64,000 nucleotides of DNA from Cupidesulfovibrio sp000226255 (GCF_003402415.2 NZ_AP036014.1:1612001-1676000); one strand, 5' to 3'; shown: positions 26,864-36,879, numbered from the stretch's first letter. Translations and numbers: made by a program. Notes: a model not told the origin generated them from the sequence alone.

Positions 26864-27208
26864 GATTCAGTCCTCCGGTGCGGTGCGTGCGTGCCGGTGA
26901 GGGCACGCGGAATGAACCGGGCCCGCGCGCGCCTGGAATGGGCGTGGGCGTGGGCGCTCCGGTGTGCCGCCATGCGCTGGCGGCGTGCGGAAGGTTGCGC
27001 GGTCCGGCGGTATGGCCGGAGGCCGCATGGCCTTCGTGGGCGGCATCGGAGTCTTTCGGGCAGCGAACGCTGGGTGGCGTCGTGCGGTGCGGTGGCGGCG
27101 GTGCGTAGTTTCCCGTGCAGTCCCCACTGCATGGGCGCAACCGCCGCCGGGCCGAAGCCGGGCGGACGCCGCGCTGGCGGCGCGGAAGGGCCGATGCGGC
27201 CCGTTCCC
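26864..27208 (-). other. Intergenic region without recognised features
   Basis: The 345 bases between the flavin oxidoreductase start and the AddB-like gene are very GC-rich. Only open frames of Arg/Ala/Pro-rich antisense type were seen. Apart from the ribosome site of the oxidoreductase, nothing here could be assigned. Confidence 0.5.
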
Positions 27209-30200
27209 TCAAGCACGCATTTTACACAGTTTTGCGCAAGAGCACCAGTCGCAATGTTTGCCGTCGCGCGGCAGCAGCAACGGCGCTTCGGCCATGTGCC
27301 GCAACAGGAAGGAGAGCAGGGCGGGGATGCGGGTGGTGATGGCCGTGTCGCGGGCTTCGTCGTCCACGCCGTCTCCGAACAGGGGCAGTTCCTGCCCGGC
27401 GTCGCGCAGGATGACCCAGGCGGCGTCGTGCACGTCATGGCCGGAATGCTGGCCGTACATGTACACGTAGGCGGGCAATTGCACGCCGTGCAGGGCGCCG
27501 GCCACGTCGGCCAGCAGGCCGGGGTCGTGGTCCGGGGTCCACACCTCGATGCGTTCCCACAACGCGTCGTCGGACCACGCGCGGGTGGACCATTCCACCT
27601 TGCCGGTCTTGTAGTCCAAGATCACCGCGCCTTCGCCGTCTTTGAATCCGCGCAGGTCCACCCGGTCCACCCGGCCGTGCAGGCGGCGCACGCGGTGGCC
27701 CGCGCTGCCAGGCACGTCGATGGTGGCCTCCACCGGCTCTTCGAGGTCCAGCACGGTGAATCGTTCCGGCTGGCGGGACAGGTAGCGCCCCAGGCGTTCC
27801 GGACCGGCCACCTCCAGCATCAGCAGGGCGTCGGGCGGCAGGCGGCCAGACAGGCCAGACGTTGCCAGCCGTTGCAGGAACAGGCGGGCGAGGTGCTCGG
27901 CGGAAAGCTCGTCGCGGCGCACCTCGCGCCCCTTGTGGGGCAGGTGGAAGTCCTTCAGCACCTCGTGCAGCAACTCGCCCACGGCCAGCGGGTCGTCGCC
28001 CTCGTTCACCTCGTCCGGCGGGGCCAGTCCGGCCAGCCGTTCGTGAAAGAAGCGCACCGGGCAGGTCAACCAGGCGTCGAGGGTGGAGGGCGACACGGGC
28101 GCGTCCAGCAGCCGCTCCAGCGCATCATTGATGGCGGTGGTGCGTTCGATGGGGCGCAGCGCGGAACGGAACGGGCGCACCGTGCAGGCGGCGGCATGCA
28201 GCGGGGGCTGGCCGGGAGAGAGCAGGCTGCCCCGCGCGCGTTCCTCGCGCCACAGCAATTCTTCGACAAAGCGGCTGCGGATTTTCTTTTCGTCCAGCAG
28301 GCCGCTGCGGTCCACGCCCGTCTGGTAGCACAGCACGGCCTCTTCCGCACCGGCCAGCAGGCGGTGGAAGTTGTGCGCGGCCACCCGTTCGCGGCGGCGT
28401 GAATCGGGCAACCCGGCCATGGCGCGCAGGCTGTCGGGCAGCAGCGGGTCGTGCCCCGGCGCGCCGGGCAGGCGGTCTTCGGTGGCGTCCAGCACGATGA
28501 TCCGGCGAAAGCGCAGCAGGCGCGTTTCCAGCATGCCCAGCACCTGCAACCCGGCCAGGGGCGTGGCCTCGAAGGGTACGCGTTCCTCGCGCAGGGTTTC
28601 GCGCAGGATGGTGTGCAGCACCTCGCGCGGAAAGGGGGTGTCCGCCAGTTCGCAGTCGCGCAGGGCGGGGATGACCCGCTGCATGAGACGGAACAGGCAT
28701 TCCGCGTCGATGGGAAAGCGTTCCCACAGGGTGCCGCCGTGGGCCAGCAAGAGGTCGCACAACGCGCCCACGGCCTCGGCTACGCGGGCCGGGGTGTCCG
28801 CCGTTTCCCAGCGGGTCAGGCACAGCTCCAGCACGCGGTGCAGCAGGGCGGCTGCCGGGCCGTGCTCACCGCCGGGGGCCTTCTGGGCCACCTGGCGGGC
28901 CAGCGCGCGCGGTTCCACGAAGCTGGCCCCGCCGCGCACCGCGTTTTCCATGAGGTGGAACAGGTCGCGCAGGGGGCGGTCGCCATCTAGTTCCAGCATC
29001 TTCAGGTAGGGGTGGCGGATGCACTCGATGACCGTGCGCCAGTGGTAGTGCATGGCAGACGGCGCGGCGTCCGCTGTGCCTGCGGCGGGGCTGGCCCCGC
29101 CTTCGCCCGGCTGTTCGTCCTGCCCCTCTCCCAACCCGGCCAGCGAGGCGGCGGGCCGGGCGGTCTCCTGCAGGCGCATCAGGGTTTCCACCAGCCGCAC
29201 CAGGGTGGAGCGCACCAGCGGATACCCCATGGAGATGTTCACGTCCTTGTCCGGCAGATGGTGCAGCACGGGCATGAGCAGCCCGGTATCGGGCAGCACC
29301 ACCGCCGTGCCCGCCAGTTCGTCGGCATCCGGCGCGGGGGGGATGGAACTTTCGGTGCTTTCGATTGCTGGCGTTAGACTTGATTCCTTCAAGTTGTCGG
29401 AACCGGGCGCGCTTTCCCTTTCGGAACGCAACTCCCTTTCCATGACCAGCAATTGGGAATGCAGGTCGTAGCCTTCGTGAAACGCGATCGAAGGGATGTG
29501 CCCGGAAGGGTGGCAGGCCATATCGGCGCCAGCCCGCCATGATGTCAGCCAGCGCACATGGTCCTCGCAGGTCCAGTGCACAGGTCGCGCCCCCAGTTCC
29601 GCCACTGCCGCGTCGGTGTGCAGGCACACCGTGGCCCCTTCGTGCCGCCACAGGTGCAGGAACAACGCCTCTTCCGTGCCGGTGAGGGTGGAGAACCCGG
29701 CCACGAACAACCGCTTGCCCGCCAGCAGCGGGGGCAGGGCGAAGCCGTCGGGGCGTTCGGTGGCGCGCCCCGTTTCACCGGGGCCGGGCAGCAGACGCAC
29801 GGAACGGAAGGCGTCGAAGCCCGGCGTGGTCCAGCCGAGCTCGGTCAGCGCCGCCGCGTACGCCTCGTGGATGCGGCCCAGCGCGCCCAGCAGGGCGGCG
29901 GCAAAGGGGGCCACCTGGCCTTCCATGTACTGGTAGTCTTCCGGCACGCGGTTCTGGACGAAGAATTCCTCCATCAACGCGGCAAGGCGCACGCCCCAGG
30001 GAAAGAAGCGGCGCTGGTCCGTGGCGGCGAGGTGCGCGTACAGTTCGTCGCCGGGTTGGGCCAGACCGCGCACGCAGTCCATGAGCAGGCCCACCCGGTC
30101 CAGCAGGGGGATGGGCCGGGCCGGGCGCGCGGCGGGGTCTTCCGCGTGGGCGCGCAGCAGCGCGAACATCTGGCGCACCGTGAACACGCGGGGCAGCAGG

Positions 30201-30493
30201 CAGGGCCGGGCGGTGTCCGGGGCGCGGCGGATGCGGTCCACCAGGTAGCGGCCGGGGCGGCCGTGCGGAAAGACGAACACGGCGTCGCCGGGGCGGCCGC
30301 CGGTGACCTTGATGAGCGTCTTGGTGAGCCCGGCCAGGAAATCCGTGTCCCACGGAAAGATCAGGAACGGGCGTGGGCCGGACCCGTCATGCGGGGCGCG
30401 GGATGACGCGCGCGGGGCGGCGCGGCGGGCGGCTGACCGTCTGGGCCGGGCGGCGGCCGCGCCGGGCATGAGGATGTCGTCTGGGCCGGTCAC
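27209..30493 (-). CDS. addB: AddB-like subunit, PD-(D/E)XK nuclease with Fe-S cluster motif
   Basis: A 1094-residue protein. The N-terminal helicase-like half lacks a Walker A Lys (FPHGRPGRYLVDRIR where GKT is expected), as in AddB of several lineages. The C-terminal RecB-type nuclease shows LHGRVDRVDLRGF, VILDYKTGKV and LPAYVYMY. Four cysteines fit the AddB iron-sulfur staple: one in TCPVRFFHERL and three in the terminal HCDWCSCAKLCKMRA. With the AddA-like helicase it would resect double-strand breaks to load RecA. Its start overlaps the addA stop by four bases. Confidence 0.88.
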   Translation of the reverse strand: MTGPDDILMPGAAAARPRRSAARRAAPRASSRAPHDGSGPRPFLIFPWDTDFLAGLTKTLIKVTGGRPGDAVFVFPHGRPGRYLVDRIRRAPDTARPCLLPRVFTVRQMFALLRAHAEDPAARPARPIPLLDRVGLLMDCVRGLAQPGDELYAHLAATDQRRFFPWGVRLAALMEEFFVQNRVPEDYQYMEGQVAPFAAALLGALGRIHEAYAAALTELGWTTPGFDAFRSVRLLPGPGETGRATERPDGFALPPLLAGKRLFVAGFSTLTGTEEALFLHLWRHEGATVCLHTDAAVAELGARPVHWTCEDHVRWLTSWRAGADMACHPSGHIPSIAFHEGYDLHSQLLVMERELRSERESAPGSDNLKESSLTPAIESTESSIPPAPDADELAGTAVVLPDTGLLMPVLHHLPDKDVNISMGYPLVRSTLVRLVETLMRLQETARPAASLAGLGEGQDEQPGEGGASPAAGTADAAPSAMHYHWRTVIECIRHPYLKMLELDGDRPLRDLFHLMENAVRGGASFVEPRALARQVAQKAPGGEHGPAAALLHRVLELCLTRWETADTPARVAEAVGALCDLLLAHGGTLWERFPIDAECLFRLMQRVIPALRDCELADTPFPREVLHTILRETLREERVPFEATPLAGLQVLGMLETRLLRFRRIIVLDATEDRLPGAPGHDPLLPDSLRAMAGLPDSRRRERVAAHNFHRLLAGAEEAVLCYQTGVDRSGLLDEKKIRSRFVEELLWREERARGSLLSPGQPPLHAAACTVRPFRSALRPIERTTAINDALERLLDAPVSPSTLDAWLTCPVRFFHERLAGLAPPDEVNEGDDPLAVGELLHEVLKDFHLPHKGREVRRDELSAEHLARLFLQRLATSGLSGRLPPDALLMLEVAGPERLGRYLSRQPERFTVLDLEEPVEATIDVPGSAGHRVRRLHGRVDRVDLRGFKDGEGAVILDYKTGKVEWSTRAWSDDALWERIEVWTPDHDPGLLADVAGALHGVQLPAYVYMYGQHSGHDVHDAAWVILRDAGQELPLFGDGVDDEARDTAITTRIPALLSFLLRHMAEAPLLLPRDGKHCDWCSCAKLCKMRA

Positions 30494-33400
30494 GGGCGGT
30501 GTCCTTCATTGGCATCATTCGGAGGGGCGTCACTATGCGGGGCGGCGTCGGTGGCGCGCAGTTCCACGGGCCGCACCGTGCGCCCGTCAAGGTACACCAG
30601 CACGCCCCGCACGCCGGCGGAGCCGCGTCCGGTGGCCTCGGCCAGCAGGCCGAGGTAGCGGCGCACCTGGGCCACGTGGTCGTCAGAGGGGCGGCCCGTC
30701 TTCCATTCCACCACGGTGCAGGATTCCCCGTCGTCCACCATGAGGTCGGTGCGGTGGATGCTGCCCTGCGCATCCATGATGGACTGTTCCGGCACGCCGT
30801 GGGTGAACCAGTGCGCGGCCTGCGGCAGCGCCGCCAGCCACGCCAGCATGGCGGTGAGCTCGCGGGCGGTGCCCTCCGGCTCGGGCACCGGCAGGGGGAA
30901 GGCCCGCATGCCGTGGCCCACGGCCCGCGCGGCGTCCTGCTCCGGGTTGCCGGTAAGGCGCAGTTGTTCCAGGCAGGCGTGCACCAGCATGCCGCGCCGC
31001 CGTTCGGTGAAGGTGAATTCCTCCAGCTGGTTGCGGAAAATCTTCAGGCGCGGCAGCCACTGCATGGGCCGCCACGGGGCGGCGTCTGGCAATTGCTCCG
31101 GTGATTGGGCAGACGGCGCGTGCGGGGTGGCGGGTGGCGTGGTCTGCGGTGCGTCTGGTGCGGCATGCGGCACGGCTCGCGCGTATTCCATGTCCTGCGG
31201 GACTTCCGGCGTCGCATCACTCGGCGTGTCTTCCCCCTGAGCCGGGGGCACCGCGCCGGTCACGTATTCCTGCTCCGTGTCGATGCCGCACCCGGTGAGC
31301 AGGGCGCGCACCCCGGCCAGCAGCGACGAATGCGTATCCGCAAACGGGGTGGAGGTGACGTAGGCGTGCAGTTCGTCCACCGGGCGCGTCCAGCCCACGT
31401 ACAGCAGATGCAGCTTTTCGGCGGCGGCGGCCGCCTGCGCGCGGTGGTAGCGGTCGCCCATTTCCGGGCACAGCGGGGCCAGCAGCGGCTGGCCGTCCAG
31501 TTCCGCCACCACCAGCGGCGGGTCGGTGCGGTCGGGCTGATGATGGAAGGGAATGACCACCACCGGAAATTCCAGCCCCTTGGACTTGTGCTTGGTCATC
31601 ACCCGCACGGCGTCCATGGCCTCGGGCATGGGCACCTTTTCCTCGCCGCCGCTTTCGACCCAGAATTCCAGAAAGGTCGCCAGCGAGGTGAGCCCGCGCG
31701 ATTCCGCGTTGTGCACCACTTCCAGAAAGCGGCGCACGTAGCCGATGTCCTCGGGGTGGCGCTGCGCCACGCGAAAGCGCTCGAAGATTTCGCGCACCGT
31801 GTCGTAGGGGCCCATCAGCCCGGCGCGGGCGTAAAACGGGGCCAACCACGTTTCCCAGGCGGCCGGGAACGTGGCGCGGAAGTCGGCCAGCAGCCCCTTG
31901 CCGCCGCGCGGGTCATCGGCGGCGCGGGCGGACCGCTCCGCCAGCCAGTCGCGCAACGCGCGGTCGGAAAGGCCGCTGACTTCGCCGAACAGTTCCGCGC
32001 CGGTCAGCACCTCCCACAGGGCCAGCGCGTTGGGCGGGTAGTCCAGAAAGGCCAGCAGGGCCACGGTTTGCGTTACAAGGGGATGGTCGGCGAGGCGCAG
32101 GCTGTTCTCGGTGACCACCGGCACGCCCCAGTCCATGAGCCACGAGGCCACAAGGGCGGATTCGTCGTTCTTGCGCACCAGTACGGCCACGTCGCGCCAC
32201 GGGCGGCGGGCGGCCAGATCGTCCAGAAACAGCGCGCGCAGCTGCTGGCGCACCTTGTCGCGCAGGTCTCCGTTGTCCTCTCCGTGCACGGGGACGATGC
32301 GCACCAGCCCGCCTTGCGCGGCGGGCCTGTCGGGCACGCCCTGCGCCGCCCCGGCAAAGGCCCGCGCCACCGAAGCGGCGGCCTCGTCCAGCACGTGGCC
32401 GGGCGTCTTTTCGCCCAGCATGGCCGAAAGCACGCCCCGCGCGCGCAGCGGGTCGTCCAGTTGGGCGAACACCGTGTTGTTGTGCTGCACGATGGCCACG
32501 CGGCTGCGCCAGTTGCGGGGCAGGGTGTCGCGCTCGGGCGTCGGGACGATGGCGGTAAGCGCCGGGGATGCCAGGATGTCGTCGAAAAGGGCGGAATCGC
32601 CGCCCCGCCAGCCGTAGATGGCCTGCTTCACGTCGCCCACCCAGGTCAGCCCGCCCCCGCGCGACAGGCATTCCACGGCCAGCGGCTCGATGGCGGCCCA
32701 CTGGTCGCGGCTGGTGTCCTGGAATTCGTCGATGAGGATGTGCGCGAGGCGCGTGCCCATGCGGCAGAAGGCTTCGGACACGCCGAATTCGTTGTTCAGG
32801 ATGTCTCGGGCGTGCAGCGGGATGAGCGGCTGGGGCAGCTTGCCCTCGCGCCGCTGGAAGTCGGGAAGATGGGCGGCGATGGCGCGGGCAAGGCCTGCCA
32901 GCGGAGCCACCTGCAAGGCGCGCTGGATGAGCCGCCCGCGCATGGCGAAGTCGTTGCAGGCGTCGCGCCAGGCATCGAAGGCCGCGCGCGCGTCGTCGCT
33001 GCCCTTGCCTTTGGACGCCTTGAGCAGGCAATCGTCCAGCCCGCCCTTTTCCAGGTAGACAGACTTGGACAGCGGAGAAAAGGCGCTGTTCTGCGCACAC
33101 TTGTCCAGAAACTTGTGCAGGGTCGCGGCGGCGGAAAGCTGCTCTTCGGCCAGGATGCGGGCCAACGCGGCCGTGGCGTCGCGCATGTCCGCGTGGATGG
33201 CGACCAGCTTGGCGGCCAGCGCGTCGGTATCGATATCGGGCAGGCCGCCCCGGGGCGCATCCTCATTGAAGGGGCTGGGGGCGGACATGCCCCCTTCGGC
33301 CAGATGCAGCTGCAACAGCTGCGAAAGGCGCACGCGCAGCCCGGCCCCAACGGTGAATCCCTTGAGGTCGGTGTGGAAGAGCAACAGGCGGCAGGCGTCG

Positions 33401-33933
33401 CGCACGTCATCGCGCAACTGGGCGTCGCCCCGGCGGGCGCGGTCCAGCACCAGGTCGTAGAGCGGATCGAAATACTCGTCGGGCGAGAAGGACGGCTCGA
33501 AGTCGGGCGGCAGGGACAGTTCCAGCGCGGCAAGGCGCACCAGCATGGTCAGCAGGCTGTCGATGGTGCGGATGTTCAGCGCGCCGTAGCGCCGAAGGAT
33601 GATGTCCACCCAACGGGCCGCGCGGGCCGGGGGCCATGCGCCACCGCTGCTGTCGCCCCCGCCTTTTTCCGCCCGCTTGGCCTTGTCCGGATCGGCCAGG
33701 GCGTGCTCCTTGAGCAGACGGATGACCCGCTCCTTCATTTCCGACGCCGCCTTGTTGGTGAAGGTCACCGCCAGGATGTCGGGCCAGCAGTGTCCGCCCT
33801 CCGCGGCCAGCGCGCAGGCCCGTCCGTCCTCGTCGCGCGCCCCCGCCAGCAGCGACAGGAACCGCCGGGTCAGGGTGTAGGTCTTTCCCGATCCGGCGGA
33901 GGCCTTGATCTGCGTCAGTGTTGGCGTGGGCAT
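30490..33933 (-). CDS. addA: AddA-like UvrD/RecB-family helicase-nuclease
   Basis: About 1147 residues from ATG 33933 (MPTPTLTQIK); the frame is open to a GTG at 34008. Superfamily 1A motifs are complete: IKASAGSGKTYTLTRRF (Walker A), ILIDEFQDTSRDQW (II), GDVKQAIYGWRGGD (III), MTKHKSKGLEFPVVVI (V) and LLYVGWTRPVDELH (VI). The C-terminal RecB nuclease domain has HRTDLMVDDGE, VVEWKTG and QVRRYLGLL. It is the translocating partner of the AddB-like protein in recombinational repair. No obvious ribosome site precedes either start. Confidence 0.9.
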   Translation of the reverse strand: MPTPTLTQIKASAGSGKTYTLTRRFLSLLAGARDEDGRACALAAEGGHCWPDILAVTFTNKAASEMKERVIRLLKEHALADPDKAKRAEKGGGDSSGGAWPPARAARWVDIILRRYGALNIRTIDSLLTMLVRLAALELSLPPDFEPSFSPDEYFDPLYDLVLDRARRGDAQLRDDVRDACRLLLFHTDLKGFTVGAGLRVRLSQLLQLHLAEGGMSAPSPFNEDAPRGGLPDIDTDALAAKLVAIHADMRDATAALARILAEEQLSAAATLHKFLDKCAQNSAFSPLSKSVYLEKGGLDDCLLKASKGKGSDDARAAFDAWRDACNDFAMRGRLIQRALQVAPLAGLARAIAAHLPDFQRREGKLPQPLIPLHARDILNNEFGVSEAFCRMGTRLAHILIDEFQDTSRDQWAAIEPLAVECLSRGGGLTWVGDVKQAIYGWRGGDSALFDDILASPALTAIVPTPERDTLPRNWRSRVAIVQHNNTVFAQLDDPLRARGVLSAMLGEKTPGHVLDEAAASVARAFAGAAQGVPDRPAAQGGLVRIVPVHGEDNGDLRDKVRQQLRALFLDDLAARRPWRDVAVLVRKNDESALVASWLMDWGVPVVTENSLRLADHPLVTQTVALLAFLDYPPNALALWEVLTGAELFGEVSGLSDRALRDWLAERSARAADDPRGGKGLLADFRATFPAAWETWLAPFYARAGLMGPYDTVREIFERFRVAQRHPEDIGYVRRFLEVVHNAESRGLTSLATFLEFWVESGGEEKVPMPEAMDAVRVMTKHKSKGLEFPVVVIPFHHQPDRTDPPLVVAELDGQPLLAPLCPEMGDRYHRAQAAAAAEKLHLLYVGWTRPVDELHAYVTSTPFADTHSSLLAGVRALLTGCGIDTEQEYVTGAVPPAQGEDTPSDATPEVPQDMEYARAVPHAAPDAPQTTPPATPHAPSAQSPEQLPDAAPWRPMQWLPRLKIFRNQLEEFTFTERRRGMLVHACLEQLRLTGNPEQDAARAVGHGMRAFPLPVPEPEGTARELTAMLAWLAALPQAAHWFTHGVPEQSIMDAQGSIHRTDLMVDDGESCTVVEWKTGRPSDDHVAQVRRYLGLLAEATGRGSAGVRGVLVYLDGRTVRPVELRATDAAPHSDAPPNDANEGHRP

Positions 33934-33995
33934 GGGGTGAGATTCTTGACTATTGGGAATTAGCGATTTGGAAAAGGCAGGCAAAATTATTGTGT

Positions 33996-34142
33996 ATGAG
34001 CGCGACACCGTTTCCGGACGGGGATTTCGTCATCTGGCAAGGAAGCCCCGTGTTCCGTGAGGGGAGCGTATCTTCGGTACGTGACCCGAGCGGAACACGG
34101 TGGCTGACGCCGCCAGAGGGGGAAAGCCCCTCCGGAAACTAG
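33996..34142 (+). CDS. Short ORF of an unrecognised family (48 residues)
   Basis: ATG 33996 to TAG 34142 encodes a Pro/Gly/Ser-rich peptide containing GDFVIWQGSPVFREGS, SVRDPSGTRWLTPPEGES and an Asn terminus. It lies in the only gap between two minus-strand genes, antisense to neither except for the last bases at the phosphofructokinase stop. A related frame at 25626-25745 shares 16 of 35 residues without gaps, the main reason to think it is or was coding. A weak GGCAGG sits about 14 bases before the ATG. A structured RNA is an alternative: outer and inner inverted repeats (GTTTCCGGA/TCCGGAAAC, CGTGTTCCG/CGGAACACG) also span it. Confidence 0.45.
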   Translation: MSATPFPDGDFVIWQGSPVFREGSVSSVRDPSGTRWLTPPEGESPSGN

Positions 34143-35485
34143 ATTGGGCAGGCGCGAGTGGTATCCGGCACCATCCCCGCCAGATCCACCTGCCCGGTGG
34201 ACTCCAGCACCGCCCGCCAGTAGTCGGACGCCACGTTCAGCCTGCGCCGGGTGCGCGTCACCAGGTCCAGCGGCAGGTGCACGTACCTGTCCATCAGCTT
34301 GGACACCACCATGCCGGTGCGGCCCGCCATGGCGGCGTGCACGGCGTGCTGGCCCAGAAAGCCGCAGTAGACCCGGTCGTTGGCGTTGGCGGGCACGGAC
34401 CGGATGATGTAGCTGGGGTCGATGTACTTCAGGGTGAAGGGCAGGCTGCGTTCCTCGCAGTAGCGCTTGATCTCGGTGCGCAGCAGGGTGGAGATGTCGC
34501 CCAGGATGGGGTTGCCCGAGGCGTCGGTTTCGCCGGTGCCTTCCAGCAGGTGCTGGCCCGCGCCCTCGGCCACCACGATCACGGCGTGGGCGCGCGAGCG
34601 CAGCCGCTTTTCCAGGGCGGGCAGCAGACCCCCTTCGCCATGCAGGGTAAAGCCCACCTCGGGGATGAGCACGAAGTTCACTTCCTTCAGCGAAAGGGTG
34701 GCGTGCGCGGCGATGAAGCCCGACTCGCGCCCCATCAGCTTGACCAAGCCCACGCCGTTCATGGCTCCCAGCGCTTCCACGTGGGCGCACTGGATGGCTT
34801 CCGTGGCCTTGTACACGGCGGTTTCGAAGCCGAACGACTGGCTGATGAAGTTGATGTCGTTGTCGATGGTCTTGGGAATGCCGATGACCGAAATGCGCAG
34901 GTTGCGCCGCGCGATTTCGGCCACGATGCCCGATGCCGCGCGCATGGTGCCGTCGCCGCCGATCATGAACAGGGCGCTGACGTTCATGCGTTCCAGCGCG
35001 TCCACCACGTCTTCGGGGGGCTGCGGCCCGCGCGACGAGGCCAGGATGGTGCCGCCGAACTGGTGGATGTCCGACACCCTGTCCGGGGTCAGTTCCATGA
35101 ACTCATGCCGGAACTTGGGGATGAACCCTTCCAGCCCGTAGCGGATGCCGATGACGGCGGGCACGTTGTAGGCGTGGTGCGCCTCCATGACGATGGCCCG
35201 GATGACGTCGTTGATGCCGGGGCACAGGCCGCCGCAGGTGACGATGGCGCACTTGGTCTTGGAGGAATCGAAATACAGGTGGCTGCGCGGCCCGGCGGGC
35301 TCGAACAGCAGGGGCACGGATTCCGAGCCCAGTTCCGCGATGTGCTCGCGGTCCAGGAACAGGGGAATGCCCTGTTCGTCGGCGTAGCTGCCGTAGCAGA
35401 GCGGGGTGGGTATCTTGGCCGGTCCCAGGACGGGAATGGCGGTGTCCAGTTGCAGGGAGCCGTTGTCGAAATGCGTCGAGGGCAT
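34139..35485 (-). CDS. pfkA: ATP-dependent 6-phosphofructokinase
   Basis: About 448 residues from ATG 35485 (GGAGG seven bases upstream). It phosphorylates fructose-6-phosphate in glycolysis. It is of the longer PFK type with an ~80-residue N-extension. Motifs: CAIVTCGGLCPGIND (substrate loop), FMIGGDGTMRAA (GGDGT, the Gly associated with ATP use), GIPKTIDNDI and LVKLMGRESGFIA. The Lys in PKTIDND is more often seen in PPi-dependent enzymes, so phosphate donor deserves testing, but GGDGT favours ATP. The frame is open to 35659 without good start signals. Confidence 0.92.
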   Translation of the reverse strand: MPSTHFDNGSLQLDTAIPVLGPAKIPTPLCYGSYADEQGIPLFLDREHIAELGSESVPLLFEPAGPRSHLYFDSSKTKCAIVTCGGLCPGINDVIRAIVMEAHHAYNVPAVIGIRYGLEGFIPKFRHEFMELTPDRVSDIHQFGGTILASSRGPQPPEDVVDALERMNVSALFMIGGDGTMRAASGIVAEIARRNLRISVIGIPKTIDNDINFISQSFGFETAVYKATEAIQCAHVEALGAMNGVGLVKLMGRESGFIAAHATLSLKEVNFVLIPEVGFTLHGEGGLLPALEKRLRSRAHAVIVVAEGAGQHLLEGTGETDASGNPILGDISTLLRTEIKRYCEERSLPFTLKYIDPSYIIRSVPANANDRVYCGFLGQHAVHAAMAGRTGMVVSKLMDRYVHLPLDLVTRTRRRLNVASDYWRAVLESTGQVDLAGMVPDTTRACPI

Positions 35486-35883
35486 GGGGTGTCCTCCGAA
35501 TTGGCCGAATTGGCGGTATGGGCGATGGTGGCGGCGTTGGCCGGGGCTGAAGGCTTGGGGCCGACCCTGTGCCGGATAGGAGGCGAACGTCAGGGGCGGC
35601 TGGGCGTGGGACGCCGCGCGGGTGCGGCGTGGGGCCGCCCTGGGCGGCACGCCCCGCATTACGCATATTCTTCACAGGATAGCACGGGGCGCGCCATAAG
35701 GCCAGCGCGCGGCCCGTGCCACGAAGGGCGCCCGGCATCTGCGGCGGGTGGTAATCAGCCCGGTTCGGGGGGGCGACCGGTGAAAACGCAGGAGCGGACG
35801 GCTTGCGCCGCCCGCTCCGTTCGCATCGTCGGGTCCGGCAGCCCCGCGCGGGCAATGCCCGACGGGGGGGTCGCCGCCCGGAA
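35486..35883 (-). other. Intergenic region with a terminator-like hairpin
   Basis: 398 bases between the phosphofructokinase start and the glycosyltransferase stop. On the minus strand GGAGCGGGCGG pairs with CCGTCCGCTCC (35791-35817) followed by TGCGTTTTC, a likely terminator for the glycosyltransferase. AT-rich bases near 35660-35690 may hold the phosphofructokinase promoter, but I could not assign -35/-10 elements. Confidence 0.55.
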
Positions 35884-36879
35884 CTACCAGGGGGTGGTGG
35901 GGTACTGCATGCCCAACTGGGTATCCAGCATGGCCCGCGAGGTTTCGCGCAGCACGGCCGTGTTGTGGCGGGCGCACTTGTCGCAGCCGATGCCGGGCAG
36001 CATGGACACCACGTAACGCACGCTGGTGCCCGCCAACTCCAGCAGGCTGTTGCCCAGCGAGGTGAGCACGCAGTAGTTCTTCCACACGTACAGCATCTCG
36101 TCGCGCACGCGGGTGCGCACCACGCCGTCTCCGTTCAGGTCGAAGTCCTCGACTTCGGGGCGCAGGACAAAGGCGTCCTGCGCGCAGGCGCGGGCCTGCG
36201 GCACCACGGCCACGTTCCAGTCGAACATCACCGCGCGGCGGATGCGGCGGCACAGGTCGTGCCCGGTGAAGGCGTCGCCATGAAAGCGTTCGTCCAGCGG
36301 GCCCAGCTTGCGCAGGGCGGCGGCCTTCACGGCGGCGAAGGCCAGCGAGACGGCCTGCACGCGGGTGGGCTGCTGGAAGTGCTTTTCGCCGTAGGCGGGC
36401 CAGTTGAACCAGGTGCGCGGCAAGCGGCCGGGCAGGCCGCTGAGGCGGGCCAGCTTGACGATGAGGCCGGGCAGGCGTGCCGCGCCGCGCAGCACGGCGT
36501 CCTTGGGGCCGGTGACCATGCCGCCCGCCACCATGCAGGCGGGGGTGGTGTCCATGTGCTCCGCCAGGCGGCGGGCCGCGCCGGGGCACAGGGTGACGGC
36601 CGGGTCCACGAAGATGAACACGTCGCCGGTGGCGCGGGCGATGCCCAGGTTGGCGGCGGCGGCAAAACCCAGGCCCGCCGGGGCGTCCACCAGCACGGCT
36701 TCGGGCGCGGCGTCGCGCACGGCCTTGGCGGTGGCGTCGGTGGAGGCGCGGTCCACCACGATGATGTCGGCGGATTCGGCAAGACCCGTCATTTCGGACG
36801 CGGCGGCGCGGACCGAGGCAAGACAGTCGCCGATGTACTTCGCCGCGTTGGCGGCGACGATGACGAACGAGAGCTTCAT
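35884..36879 (-). CDS. Family 2 glycosyltransferase
   Basis: 331 residues from ATG 36879 (MKLSFVIVAANAAKYIGDCL; AAGGAA upstream). The GT-A nucleotide-sugar fold is visible: SFVIVAANAA, DIIVVDRASTDATA, GLGFAAAANLGIARATGDVFIFVDPAV and DGDAFTGHDLC. The usual DxD metal motif is replaced by VDPAV, as in some rhamnosyl-type GT2 enzymes. It likely adds a sugar to a surface polysaccharide or glycoprotein. No polysaccharide cluster surrounds it, so acceptor and sugar are unknown. Confidence 0.88.
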   Translation of the reverse strand: MKLSFVIVAANAAKYIGDCLASVRAAASEMTGLAESADIIVVDRASTDATAKAVRDAAPEAVLVDAPAGLGFAAAANLGIARATGDVFIFVDPAVTLCPGAARRLAEHMDTTPACMVAGGMVTGPKDAVLRGAARLPGLIVKLARLSGLPGRLPRTWFNWPAYGEKHFQQPTRVQAVSLAFAAVKAAALRKLGPLDERFHGDAFTGHDLCRRIRRAVMFDWNVAVVPQARACAQDAFVLRPEVEDFDLNGDGVVRTRVRDEMLYVWKNYCVLTSLGNSLLELAGTSVRYVVSMLPGIGCDKCARHNTAVLRETSRAMLDTQLGMQYPTTPW

